Origin: Ignavibacteria bacterium | GTDB lineage: Bacteria > Bacteroidota > Ignavibacteria > Tepidaquicellales > OLB5 | Direction of reading: 5' to 3' | Length of the DNA: 63,999 bases | Assembly: GCA_020852705.1 (NCBI GenBank) | Contig: JADZAP010000024.1 | Span: 1-63,999, forward strand | Shown: positions 18,714-26,214 of the stretch, piece by piece | How positions within the stretch are numbered: position 1 is the first letter of the stretch | How the letters are laid out: every line of letters starts with the position of its first letter | Made by a program: the position numbers and the translations under genes | Notes under the pieces: model-generated | The model's input: the letters and a program-made list of their open reading frames with translations, nothing else | Database searches by the model: none | Told to the model about the DNA's origin: nothing

Positions 18714-19202
18714 ATTTTTACGGCACTGGAAACATTATTTTTTATATATACATTAATTGTAATTTGCTCTGCATTTTTTGCGGCATTCAGTTCAAACAGC
18801 AGAAATGCATTTGTTAATACTTTATTTACAATAGCAGGAATCAGCGGTCTATTAGGATTGGTGAGTAATCTATTTACATCAGCTGTGCTTGTATTTCTAT
18901 TATTAATGATGATTTCAGTATATACACTTGGCAGAAATTATTTTGATAATAAATTATTTTCAGAATCTGAGGGAAAAAATAATTTAATACCGGTGATTTG
19001 CCTGGGATTTTTTACAGCAATAATTTCTGCAATTCCCGGCGCTGCTAAATGGCAGAAATTTGAGATAAATTATGATTACAATAATTTTGCACTTATTTTT
19101 ACAAAATACCTTCCGGTAATTCTGCTGATTGCAATTTTAGCTTCAGTATTTATTTTGCTAATTATGAAAAGTTTTATGAATGTTACAGCAGAAGAAAGTT
19201 AA
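18714..19202 (+). CDS. nuoJ: Divergent NuoJ-like complex I subunit, apparent ATT start
   Basis: About 162 residues with five membrane helices in the NuoJ order. The late segment IFTKYLPVILLIAILASVFI matches the conserved LFTKYLLPFEIAS end of NuoJ, but the Glu is gone. Around helix 3 the usual YVGA is FTSA, so the Tyr of the conserved pi-bulge is also lost. The first usual start codon, TTG 18858, would remove two helices. The frame is open upstream and coding-like to ATT 18714, one base after the preceding stop. Role: membrane-arm subunit of NADH:quinone oxidoreductase or a derived complex. The identity is by pattern, not by search. Confidence 0.6.
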   Translation: MFTALETLFFIYTLIVICSAFFAAFSSNSRNAFVNTLFTIAGISGLLGLVSNLFTSAVLVFLLLMMISVYTLGRNYFDNKLFSESEGKNNLIPVICLGFFTAIISAIPGAAKWQKFEINYDYNNFALIFTKYLPVILLIAILASVFILLIMKSFMNVTAEES

Positions 19203-19243
19203 AAAAGTAAGATTAATAAAGTAAGATTAATAAAGTAAGCTAA

Positions 19244-19522
19244 ATGGGTATTAACTATTTTATATTTGTTTCAGCTGTGTTATTTGGTATTGGACTGATT
19301 ACGGTTGTTTCAGCTAAAGGGGGCATACGAAATTTGACAGGAATTTTACTGATGTTTTTTTCATGTATTATTAATCTGGCAGCAATAGGCGGATTTTGGG
19401 GATTTAATCCCGAAAGCAGAATTCTGATATTTTTGATAAGTGCGGTTTGTTTAATTCACCTTTCAGCGGGAGCAATAATGTTTTATAAATATTATATAGA
19501 AAACAGCAAAGCGGTTAAATGA
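19244..19522 (+). CDS. nuoK: Divergent NuoK-like complex I subunit lacking the key glutamates
   Basis: 92 residues, three helices, the right length for NuoK (~100). VLFGIGLITVV matches the NuoK start LF-LGL. In true NuoK, Glu in helix 2 (GLEIMINA) and helix 3 (AAAEASIGL) are needed for proton pumping. Here helix 2 reads ILLMFFSCIINLAA and helix 3 ISAVCLIHLSAGAIM, so no Glu is present in either. A short duplicated AAGTAAGATTAATAA word lies just upstream. The stop overlaps the next start (ATGA). Either a decayed subunit or a complex with another job. Confidence 0.55.
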   Translation: MGINYFIFVSAVLFGIGLITVVSAKGGIRNLTGILLMFFSCIINLAAIGGFWGFNPESRILIFLISAVCLIHLSAGAIMFYKYYIENSKAVK

Positions 19523-19926
19523 ACGAATTTATCAATTCAGGATATTATTTTATACTCACTTTAATAATTTATATTATAATAGTGAGTTATGCTTTATATA
19601 AAATTTCGGGATTTGTGAATTTAAAATTGAAAACAATTTTCGCTGAAAATAAATATTTACGTAAATCAATATTAATTTTCAGAAAATATTTTTCAGAACC
19701 GTTTATCAGAGCAGTTAATTCAATTATTAAACAGGAGTCAAATGCAGTTAGATTAATAAGACCTGCTGATAAATTTATTTCCGAGAAAATAATACCCATT
19801 ATAACCGAACCCGTAAATATTATTTCACTGATCGTAAGAAAAATTTATAATGATAACATACAGATAACACTTACTTATACTACAGCATTAATTGTGGTAT
19901 TTTATATCATTTTAAGTATTTTTTAA
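19519..19926 (+). CDS. Membrane protein resembling the C-terminal end of NuoL
   Basis: 135 residues, one helix at each end and a basic amphipathic middle. The second half (ADKFISEKIIPIITEPVN, then NDNIQITLTYTTALIVV) resembles the last ~70 residues of NuoL, where a lateral amphipathic helix leads to a final membrane helix. Fourteen or more antiporter helices of NuoL are missing. It overlaps the NuoK-like gene by 4 nt. It may be a free-standing lateral-helix protein or an unrelated membrane protein; identification is tentative. Confidence 0.4.
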   Translation: MNEFINSGYYFILTLIIYIIIVSYALYKISGFVNLKLKTIFAENKYLRKSILIFRKYFSEPFIRAVNSIIKQESNAVRLIRPADKFISEKIIPIITEPVNIISLIVRKIYNDNIQITLTYTTALIVVFYIILSIF

Positions 19927-19965
19927 TATTATTAACTTTGTAGTTTAATGTGTGTATTAAAATTA

Positions 19966-20090
19966 CTGCCGCTGTGGCGGAACTGGTAGAACTTGGAAAT
20001 GCTTCGCATTCCAAGTCAGGCGCGATGATGCAAAATATTCCGGACTGGTAGAACTTGGAAATGCTTCGCATTCCAAGTCAGGCGCGATGA
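19966..20090 (+). repeat. Two tRNA-like repeats upstream of tRNA-Leu
   Basis: 19966-19990 is identical to the first 25 nt around the start of the true tRNA-Leu (20124-20148: acceptor and D-arm half). Both copies then carry a hairpin CTTGGAAATGC/GCATTCCAAG in place of the anticodon arm. A 47-nt unit is repeated exactly (19982-20028 and 20044-20090). Neither copy has a T arm or 3' acceptor strand. They are 5'-half tRNA relics joined to a palindrome. Confidence 0.8.
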
Positions 20091-20125
20091 ACGATAAATT
20101 TAACAATTTCTAAAATAAAATTGCT

Positions 20126-20209
20126 GCCGCTGTGGCGGAACTGGTAGACGCGCTAGACTCAAAATCTAGTTAACGCAAGTTAGTGGGGGTTCGAGTCCCC
20201 CCGGCGGTA
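20126..20209 (+). tRNA. tRNA-Leu (anticodon CAA)
   Basis: Complete class II tRNA of 84 nt: acceptor GCCGCTG pairs with CGGCGGT (two wobble pairs), D arm GGCGGAACTGGTAGACGC, anticodon stem CTAGA/TCTAG with loop CTCAAAA giving CAA, a variable arm TTAACGCAAGTTAGT, T arm GGGGGTTCGAGTCCCCC and discriminator A. CCA is not encoded. It reads the UUG codon. Confidence 0.95.
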
Positions 20210-20228
20210 CAAAAGTATTTATGACTGA

Positions 20229-20477
20229 ATGAATAAATATTATGTATATTGTTTGTATTCAGAAACTAAGGACAGATTATATATTGGACACACGGATAAT
20301 TTAGAGCGAAGGTTTAACGAGCATTGTGAAGGAAAAGTAAGATCAACAAAACCATACAGACCGTATAAAATGATATATTTTGAAGAACAACCTGATAAAG
20401 CATGTGCTATGAACAGAGAAAAACAACTTAAGAGATCCGGAAGGAAATATTTAAGGAAATTAATAAATATACAGTAA
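20229..20477 (+). CDS. Small GIY-YIG nuclease-domain protein
   Basis: 82 residues, one GIY-YIG domain of the UPF0213 type. The motif appears as YYVYCLYSETKDRLYIGHT (YVY...YIG), followed by DNLERRFNEHCEGK with the catalytic Arg, and the Glu region EEQPDKACAMNREKQLKR. Such stand-alone proteins are widespread and few have known function; some act on nucleic acid. It starts 19 nt after the tRNA-Leu and lies between the NuoK-like and NuoN-like genes, so it may have arrived with the tRNA-associated repeats. Confidence 0.85.
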   Translation: MNKYYVYCLYSETKDRLYIGHTDNLERRFNEHCEGKVRSTKPYRPYKMIYFEEQPDKACAMNREKQLKRSGRKYLRKLINIQ

Positions 20478-20516
20478 TAATTGTAATACAGTTCACTACA
20501 CAACAGGCTAATTTAA

Positions 20517-21965
20517 TTGAACACAGAAACATTTAATATTCTTTTCAATTTTCTACCTGAAATAACCCTTGCAGTAATAATTATAATTTTAAATATAGTT
20601 AACTCCGCAAACAGCAGAAATACGCTTGCGTATTATATTTATGCAGGGGGAATTATTGCTGCAGTGATATTTACATTAATGCAGGCATATTATGCTCAGC
20701 AAATTTTATTTAGCGGTGCTTTTACAGCAGATAGTTTTGGATATGCCGGGAGATTAATTGTTATATGCCTTATGGCATATAATGCCATTGCGCTATGCAG
20801 TAAAAATTCAGAAAGATTTTATTTCAGTTTCTCACTGCTTTCAGCTTTAGGCGTAATGCTTGCAATTCAGGCATCAAATATATTTGTTTTCTTTACGGCA
20901 ATAATGGTAGTTATGATTCCGCTATATTTAATTCACCTGAAAAATTTAAAAACATCAATAAAGTATTATATTGTAAGCAGTGTGTTAACTGCTGTTTTAC
21001 TCTACGGTGCAACCTTACTTTATGGATTATCAGCTTCGGGGGATTATTTACATATATCGGGATATATTTCTTTAAATCCGTTTAACACTTTAGTTTTACT
21101 TATGGCTGTATTAATGATAATACTGCCTCTGGCATTTTATGCAAATCTTGCACCTGTAAATCTAATTTATCCCCTGCTTGCAGAAGAGCAAAATGAAGGA
21201 ACGGTATTTCATTTTACTATTGTTAATACAGTTGCGGTATTATTTATAATTGCCAGATTTATTTTTACTGTACTGCATGACAGCAATATATTTATTCAGA
21301 GTGCAGGTGAGCTTAGTTTTATACAAAATATCAACTGGAAATTACTTCTTGCAGTAATTTCTGCCTGCTCAATGGTTTTTGGAAGTTTTGTATTATTGTG
21401 GCAGTATGATCTGAAAAAAATTTTCACATACATCACAATATCACAGGCAGGATATCTGCTTATGGGATTGATTGCCGGCTCAAGAGATGGATTAAGCATG
21501 TTTGTTTTTGGAGTGATTGTTTTTGCAATTAACTCCGCAGCACTTTTATATATAATTAAACTTATTAAAATTCATTTTAACACATACACAATTACAGAGC
21601 TTAAAACATTTGGAAGCAGCAATAAATTTCTATTTGTAACATTTATATATTTTCTTGTATCTTCTGCGGGATTTCCGCTGACAGCAGGATTTAATTCAAA
21701 ATTACTGCTCTACAGCCTGTCGGGTTTATCGGGATTTATATGGCTTATTATAGTTGGAATAGTTTCGCAAACAGTATTTTTATATTTTATTTTCAGACAA
21801 ACTATTTATTTTTTTTCAGCTCCAAAAAATGTTAATAAATTAAAGCTGAGCGATTTAAATCATACTGTATTGTTAATTCTTTTAATTTCAGCCATATTTA
21901 TTTCAGTTGTTATTTACCCGTTCACAAACTGGGCAAATTATTGTTCAAAAATATTCGGAATCTAA
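20517..21965 (+). CDS. nuoN: NuoN-like complex I subunit lacking conserved charges
   Basis: 482 residues, about 14 helices, TTG start. Kept: IPLYLIHLKNLKTSIKYYIV (helix 5-6 region), WQYDLKKIFTYITISQAGYLLMGL and GFPLTAGFNSKLLLYSL with its Lys. Lost: the helix 5 Glu (LELxSLPLYVL in NuoN is FTAIMVVMIPLYLI), the helix 7 Lys (LLFKLAAVPFH region reads LMAVLMIILPLAFY), and the helix 8 Lys (Asn in FTIVNTVAVLF). These form the proton path in known antiporter-like subunits. The fold seems kept while the pump residues are gone. Confidence 0.75.
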   Translation: MNTETFNILFNFLPEITLAVIIIILNIVNSANSRNTLAYYIYAGGIIAAVIFTLMQAYYAQQILFSGAFTADSFGYAGRLIVICLMAYNAIALCSKNSERFYFSFSLLSALGVMLAIQASNIFVFFTAIMVVMIPLYLIHLKNLKTSIKYYIVSSVLTAVLLYGATLLYGLSASGDYLHISGYISLNPFNTLVLLMAVLMIILPLAFYANLAPVNLIYPLLAEEQNEGTVFHFTIVNTVAVLFIIARFIFTVLHDSNIFIQSAGELSFIQNINWKLLLAVISACSMVFGSFVLLWQYDLKKIFTYITISQAGYLLMGLIAGSRDGLSMFVFGVIVFAINSAALLYIIKLIKIHFNTYTITELKTFGSSNKFLFVTFIYFLVSSAGFPLTAGFNSKLLLYSLSGLSGFIWLIIVGIVSQTVFLYFIFRQTIYFFSAPKNVNKLKLSDLNHTVLLILLISAIFISVVIYPFTNWANYCSKIFGI

Positions 21966-22059
21966 ATAAATAGTAACGTGTTAGTGGTATTGATACCATA
22001 CACCGTTTATAGTATGTTTAATCAGAAAATAATTCAAAATTCAATAGAAAAGAGACGAA

Positions 22060-23904
22060 ATGTGCGGAATAGTTGCATATCTTGGTAACAAACAGGCATT
22101 ACCAATAATTATAAATGGATTAAAGAAACTTGAATACCGCGGATATGACTCAGCCGGTGTTGCATTAATGTTTGATGATGAAATTGCTGTTCGCAAAACA
22201 GCAGGAAAGGTTTCGGATTTGGAAAACCTGCTTGGCTCAAACGGATATGATAAAAATGCAAGCATTGGATTTGGTCATACACGCTGGGCAACACATGGTG
22301 AACCAAACAACAAAAATGCTCATCCTGTATATGATGAGAACAATGAAATTGTTGTTATTCATAACGGGATAATTGAAAATTACGCAGTATTAAAAACAAG
22401 ACTTGAGCGTGAGGGTTTTCAATTTACAACTGATACCGATACCGAGTGCCTTGTTCACCTGATACGCTCGCATTATAAAAATGTAATGGATTTTGAAACA
22501 TCCGTACGGCTTGCCTTAGCAGAAGTTGACGGTACTTACGGAATGTGTGTACTTTCAAAATTTGAGCCGGATAAAATTATAGCTGCAAGAAAAGGCAGTC
22601 CGTTAGTACTCGGAGTTGGCGATGGTGAATATATTATTGCCTCTGATGCTACGGCTATTATTCCGCACACAAGACAGGTGCTGTACTTAATGGATGGCGA
22701 AATGGTTATATGCAGCAGGGATAAATTTGAAATAAAGACAATTCACGATGAAAAGATAGTTAGAGAACTTGAGGAAATAACATTTGACCTTGAAGAGATT
22801 GAAAAAGGCGGATATGAGCATTTTATGCTCAAGGAAATTAATGAGCAGCCGGATTCAATTACAAATACAATGCGCGGGCGAATAATAAAAGATACCGGGC
22901 TTGTTAAACTTGGCGGACTGATGAATGTTACAGAAAAACTTAAATTTGCTCCGAGGATAATAATTTCTGCCTGCGGCACTGCCTGGCATGCGGGTTTGGT
23001 TGGTGAGTATATGATTGAGCAGATGTGTAAAATTCCCGTAGAGGTTGAATATGCATCTGAGTTCAGATACAGGGATCCGGTGATATTTCCAAATGATATA
23101 ATGTTTGTTATCAGCCAGAGCGGTGAAACCGCTGATACTTTGGCCGCGCTTAAGGAAGCGAAATCAAGGGGTGCTGATGTTTACGGAATTGTAAATGTTG
23201 TTGGAAGCACAATTGCAAGAGAAACTCATGCAGGTGTTTACACTCATGCCGGACCTGAAATTGGGGTTGCTTCAACAAAGGCATTTACATCACAGCTTAC
23301 GGGACTTGCACTGATTTCATTAATGATTGCACAGTACAGAAATTCATTACCTGCAAATGAAATAAAAGAAATAACAGATGAACTTTTAAGAATACCGGAA
23401 AAGATCAGAGAGATTTTAAAGCTTAATGACCAGATACTTGAAATTGCAAAAGTGTTCAAGTTTTGCCAGCACATGCTGTATCTTGGCAGGGGCTATAACT
23501 TCCCTGTTGCACTTGAAGGAGCATTGAAGCTGAAAGAAATTTCATATATACATGCAGAGGGTTATCCTGCTGCGGAAATGAAACACGGTCCGATTGCACT
23601 AATTGACCAGAACATGCCGGTTATTGTAATTGCACCTAAAGACTCAACATACGAGAAAGTTATTTCCAATATCCGCGAGGTTAAGGCAAGAAAAGGTGTT
23701 GTAATAACCATAACTGATCTTGAATCAGACGGGCACATAGAAGAATTCAGTGATTATGTGATAAAAATACCGCATACACTGGAAATGCTTTCGCCTATAC
23801 TGACGACTATTCCATTGCAGATGCTTGCATATCATTTAGCTGTGCTGCGAGGATGCAATGTTGACCAGCCGAGGAATCTTGCAAAGAGCGTAACTGTAGA
23901 GTAA
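22060..23904 (+). CDS. glmS: Glutamine-fructose-6-phosphate aminotransferase
   Basis: 614 residues, full length. The N-terminal glutaminase domain begins MCGIVAYLGN, where Cys2 becomes the nucleophile after Met removal; GHTRWATHGEPN is the conserved loop. Two SIS isomerase domains follow (SACGTAWHAG and ISQSGETADT; then YLGRGYNFPVALEGALKLKE). The C-terminus DQPRNLAKSVTVE carries the active Lys. It makes glucosamine-6-phosphate for peptidoglycan and lipopolysaccharide. No glmS ribozyme is seen in the short leader. Confidence 0.97.
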   Translation: MCGIVAYLGNKQALPIIINGLKKLEYRGYDSAGVALMFDDEIAVRKTAGKVSDLENLLGSNGYDKNASIGFGHTRWATHGEPNNKNAHPVYDENNEIVVIHNGIIENYAVLKTRLEREGFQFTTDTDTECLVHLIRSHYKNVMDFETSVRLALAEVDGTYGMCVLSKFEPDKIIAARKGSPLVLGVGDGEYIIASDATAIIPHTRQVLYLMDGEMVICSRDKFEIKTIHDEKIVRELEEITFDLEEIEKGGYEHFMLKEINEQPDSITNTMRGRIIKDTGLVKLGGLMNVTEKLKFAPRIIISACGTAWHAGLVGEYMIEQMCKIPVEVEYASEFRYRDPVIFPNDIMFVISQSGETADTLAALKEAKSRGADVYGIVNVVGSTIARETHAGVYTHAGPEIGVASTKAFTSQLTGLALISLMIAQYRNSLPANEIKEITDELLRIPEKIREILKLNDQILEIAKVFKFCQHMLYLGRGYNFPVALEGALKLKEISYIHAEGYPAAEMKHGPIALIDQNMPVIVIAPKDSTYEKVISNIREVKARKGVVITITDLESDGHIEEFSDYVIKIPHTLEMLSPILTTIPLQMLAYHLAVLRGCNVDQPRNLAKSVTVE

Positions 23905-23967
23905 GAACCTGCCCTGCCCAAATTACAGAAAAGTACACAAGGGAATTTATATTAATTGGAAACATCA

Positions 23968-23994
23968 ACCCGTTCATTTGTACGGGTTTTTATT
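23968..23994 (+). terminator. glmS: glmS terminator
   Basis: AACCCGT pairs with ACGGGTT around an eight-base loop and is followed by TTTTATT. It overlaps the end of the decayed reverse-strand gene at 23974. Confidence 0.85.
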
Positions 23995-24190
23995 AATTTC
24001 AGTCTCATATACTTTGTAGGCATTTGTGATTTTATCAATTGCCTGGTCTGTGTTACCGGGCTTAAGATTCATTATATCCTGAGCAGAAGTCTTAAACGAC
24101 TGTAAAAAAAGCAATTACGGTTTTGATGTTATTCTGAAAAGGTATTACATTCAGAGTTAGGTCAATATTTATAGAGCCTGAATTTGACAA
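23974..24190 (-). pseudogene. Frameshifted paralog A of the ISINLTLN module protein
   Basis: On the reverse strand TTG 24190 opens MSNSGSINIDLTLNVIPFQ, matching MSQSAGNISINLTLNLEPFK of the gene at 24971-25480. The frame breaks in a seven-T run near 24107; removing one T would join it to LQSFKTSAQDIMNLKPGNTD and on to NAYKVYETEINKNPYK before a stop. It lacks the later region and the C-terminal WW motif. It is a decayed first copy of the array and is divergent from the small gene at 24211, as in the intact copies. Confidence 0.7.
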
Positions 24191-24210
24191 AATTGTATTA
24201 GATTTATGTT

Positions 24211-24354
24211 ATGGAATATGTCTTATTCATAGTTGGTTCAATAGCGGTATTATTTTTATTCTGCTTTTTTATTTCATTGCTTGATATGGGTAAAGCAGGC
24301 GTCAGCGACTTCTTTGAAATGCTCCGCCACCCCTTCAGGCTTCCCGACCGATAA
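24211..24354 (+). CDS. Small membrane protein of module A
   Basis: 47 residues: one membrane helix (YVLFIVGSIAVLFLFCFFIS) and a polar tail ending HPFRLPDR. It starts 20 nt from the divergent pseudogene start, with a promoter-like TAGATTTA (24199-24206) 12 nt before the ATG, as in modules B and C. Its end overlaps the convergent gene of module B by 20 nt. Only position and plan link it to the small proteins of modules B and C; sequence is less similar than those two are to each other. Confidence 0.5.
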   Translation: MEYVLFIVGSIAVLFLFCFFISLLDMGKAGVSDFFEMLRHPFRLPDR

Positions 24355-24793
24355 CCCACCAGCTTTCAAAGCCTACATTTTTTAATCCCTGCTGAAGCTT
24401 GGCAAGAGCAATTTCCTGTTTGTTATACTCGCTTAGCATATCGCCGAATGTTGAGCGAAGCATAACCATTATTGACTGAAAGTCCTTAACTCTTAATCCA
24501 ATGTTTTGGTATATGTCACTAAGTTTTGTAACTGAGGTGGCGTGCTGAAGTTTCGCAGCTATAGCTTCTTTTTGAGCAAGCGTTTCCTCTTTGATTTCTT
24601 TTTCAAGCATATTAACTTGCGGAATGGTTTTTTCTATTGCATTTTTAAGCTGAACATACCCGCTTGCATCCGGATTACCAATTTTTGCTGATTGAAGTGA
24701 TTTCAGTATGTTGAGCACCTGCTGCATCTGGTTTTTGAACGGCTCTATGTTCAAAAACAGATTAATTGACATATTTCCTAAATTTTCAGACAC
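24335..24793 (-). CDS. ISINLTLN module protein B (unknown function)
   Basis: 152 residues, GTG start, no signal peptide. Residues 1-70 (NMSINLFLNIEPFKNQMQQ, then IGNPDASGYVQLKNAIEKT) are shared with paralog C. The rest (residues ~72-145) is a different helical region rich in Gln, Lys and Leu. It ends VGFESWWVIGREA, and the F-E-x-WW motif is shared by all copies with a C-terminus. The N-terminal part weakly recalls phage tape-measure beginnings. It forms a divergent pair with the small membrane protein at 24825, 31 nt away. Function unknown. Confidence 0.7.
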   Translation of the reverse strand: MSENLGNMSINLFLNIEPFKNQMQQVLNILKSLQSAKIGNPDASGYVQLKNAIEKTIPQVNMLEKEIKEETLAQKEAIAAKLQHATSVTKLSDIYQNIGLRVKDFQSIMVMLRSTFGDMLSEYNKQEIALAKLQQGLKNVGFESWWVIGREA

Positions 24794-24824
24794 TTTTTAA
24801 CCCTATTTCTTGTTATATTTATAT

Positions 24825-24974
24825 ATGCAGAAAAAGATAATATATACAGAAGCAACCGGATGGGCATATTTTTGGACGCTGGTAATTTTATTTATTCCTA
24901 TTGTAAATATATTCTGCTGGTGGATACCTATTACCTTAATGCGCCGTGAAATTGACCGCCCGCCCCGGTTCTAA
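24825..24974 (+). CDS. Small membrane protein of module B
   Basis: 49 residues: a short polar start, one aromatic membrane helix (YFWTLVILFIPIVNIFCWW) and a basic, Pro-rich tail (MRREIDRPPRF). Shares IP-VN-F-W-P-L-RR-D-P-F with the protein at 25512, so the two are homologous. TATATTTA (24814-24821) lies 11 nt before ATG, so the message may be leaderless. The stop overlaps the convergent gene of module C by 4 nt. Confidence 0.65.
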   Translation: MQKKIIYTEATGWAYFWTLVILFIPIVNIFCWWIPITLMRREIDRPPRF

Positions 24975-25480
24975 TCTTTATTGTTAAATCCCCACCACGT
25001 TTCAAATCCTTCTTTTTCTTTAATCATACTGTATATAAGTACACTGCTTTGCTTCAGCTCTTCTGCTTCATTTGGTTTAAGATTATAATCTTCACAAAGA
25101 CTTATTATCAACTCTTCAATTGTTCCGTTTAATCCAGCGGGCTTTTTCTCCTCGCAATACCTGCGGAACTTTGCATAATTTATTATCAGTTCGGGGTCTG
25201 TGTGCTCGGGTTCATCAACCCGCCAGCCGGAGCGCTCTTTCCACTCCACAGCCACTTTTTGAGCAAGCGTTTCCTCTTTGATTTCTTTTTCAAGCTTATC
25301 AACTTGCGGAATGGTTTTTTCTATTGCATTTTTAAGCTGAACATACCCGCTTGCATCCGGATTAGCAATTTTTGCGGTTTGAAGATTTTGCAGCAAATGC
25401 AAAGCCTCTTGTAAACCTTGCTTAAATGGCTCAAGATTAAGAGTTAAATTTATAGATATATTTCCTGCGCTTTGAGACAC
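24971..25480 (-). CDS. ISINLTLN module protein C (unknown function)
   Basis: 169 residues, GTG start. Residues 1-72 match paralog B closely; at DNA level 25258-25376 is almost identical to 24572-24690. Then the sequence switches to a different C-terminal part: WKERSGWRVDEPEHTDPEL, GTIEELIISLCEDYN and a final KEKEGFETWWGFNNKD. That C-terminal part matches the fragment at 25659 rather than paralog B. A conserved head with exchangeable tails is therefore seen. No catalytic motif is recognised. Divergent partner: the small membrane gene at 25512, 31 nt away. Confidence 0.7.
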   Translation of the reverse strand: MSQSAGNISINLTLNLEPFKQGLQEALHLLQNLQTAKIANPDASGYVQLKNAIEKTIPQVDKLEKEIKEETLAQKVAVEWKERSGWRVDEPEHTDPELIINYAKFRRYCEEKKPAGLNGTIEELIISLCEDYNLKPNEAEELKQSSVLIYSMIKEKEGFETWWGFNNKD

Positions 25481-25511
25481 TTTTTATCCTAAAATTATGT
25501 TATATTTGTAT

Positions 25512-25652
25512 ATGAAACCAAAATTCACACAAGCTCATCCATTTGCATACGTACTGGCTTTTTTTTTGCTTTTAATCCCGGTAGTTAACTTATTTTTCTG
25601 GCTTCCGGTTGTTCTGTTCCGCCGTCCGTGTGATTATCCTTCTGAATTCTAA
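25512..25652 (+). CDS. Small membrane protein of module C
   Basis: 46 residues: polar start, one helix (FAYVLAFFLLLIPVVNLFFW), then LPVVLFRRPCDYPSEF. Clear homolog of the module B small protein. TATATTTG (25501-25508), a perfect TAnnTTTG element, ends 3 nt before the ATG, which predicts a leaderless message. It ends 6 nt before the convergent remnant D. Confidence 0.65.
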   Translation: MKPKFTQAHPFAYVLAFFLLLIPVVNLFFWLPVVLFRRPCDYPSEF

Positions 25653-25658
25653 AAAGCT

Positions 25659-25840
25659 TTATTTCTTCTTATAGATCCACCACATCTCAAAGCTTTCTTT
25701 TTCTTTAATCAAACTATAGATTGAGACTTCGTATTCCTTTAGCTCATCAGCTTCAATCGGTTTCGGATTATAATCTTTACATAAGCTCATCAGTAATTTT
25801 TCCTCAGTAACTTTTAACCCCGGTGTGTGTTTTGATTTAA
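25659..25840 (-). pseudogene. C-terminal remnant D of the module protein
   Basis: Reverse-strand reading HTPGLKVTEEKLLMSLCKDY, then IKEKESFEMWWIYKKK and a stop. It matches the last ~55 residues of paralog C (PAGLNGTIEELIISLCEDYN ... KEKEGFETWW). No start codon and no N-terminal ISINLTLN head are present. A truncated fourth copy at the right edge of the array. Confidence 0.75.
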
Positions 25841-26141
25841 TTTATTTTTGATAATTTGAATATTTAATTAACAGCCCGGGGGTCGCATAGCTTGGGTGTA
25901 TCAACTAATCAGCCAGAGCGGGTTCTTATTAATTTAACATCCAGCATATAAAATTCAGAAGAATGTTTTAAATTTTTCACTTTTACAAATAAGATGATGA
26001 AATTGCAATTAGGCATTGTTTTACATCTTAAATACAACTTTTTGGGATATTTCAGCTAACAATAGGGAGCATTTAGGATCCACTCAAGACGGAATATTTT
26101 CAAAAAATATAAAAATACAATAAATGGACTCCGGAACTGAT
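25841..26141. other. Gap without recognisable gene
   Basis: About 300 bases of AT-rich sequence with no reading frame that looks coding. It begins at the broken edge of the module array, so it may hold more decayed copies that I cannot read. Confidence 0.5.
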
Positions 26142-26191
26142 ATTAAATTTGCATACCAAATTTTATAATTTCATATTAATTTTGCATACCA
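26142..26191 (+). promoter_or_regulatory. Two tandem promoter-like elements
   Basis: ATTAAATTTGCATACCA (26142-26158) and ATTAATTTTGCATACCA (26175-26191) repeat almost exactly with a 33-nt period. Each contains TAnnTTTG. They lie 25-70 nt before the DUF4920-like gene and probably give two start points. Confidence 0.5.
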
Positions 26192-26214
26192 CAGTTAATT
26201 AAATACAAAAAAAC

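Noticed and set aside
19968-20040. Functional second tRNA
   Set aside because: No T arm and no 3' acceptor strand in either upstream copy.
22000-22060. glmS ribozyme
   Set aside because: The leader is only ~95 nt and shows no ribozyme core.
24335-25480. Firm call as tape measure genes
   Set aside because: The head NISINLTLNLEPFK recalls such proteins, but length, WW end and divergent partner do not fit, and the prophage protein at 58501 is not similar.
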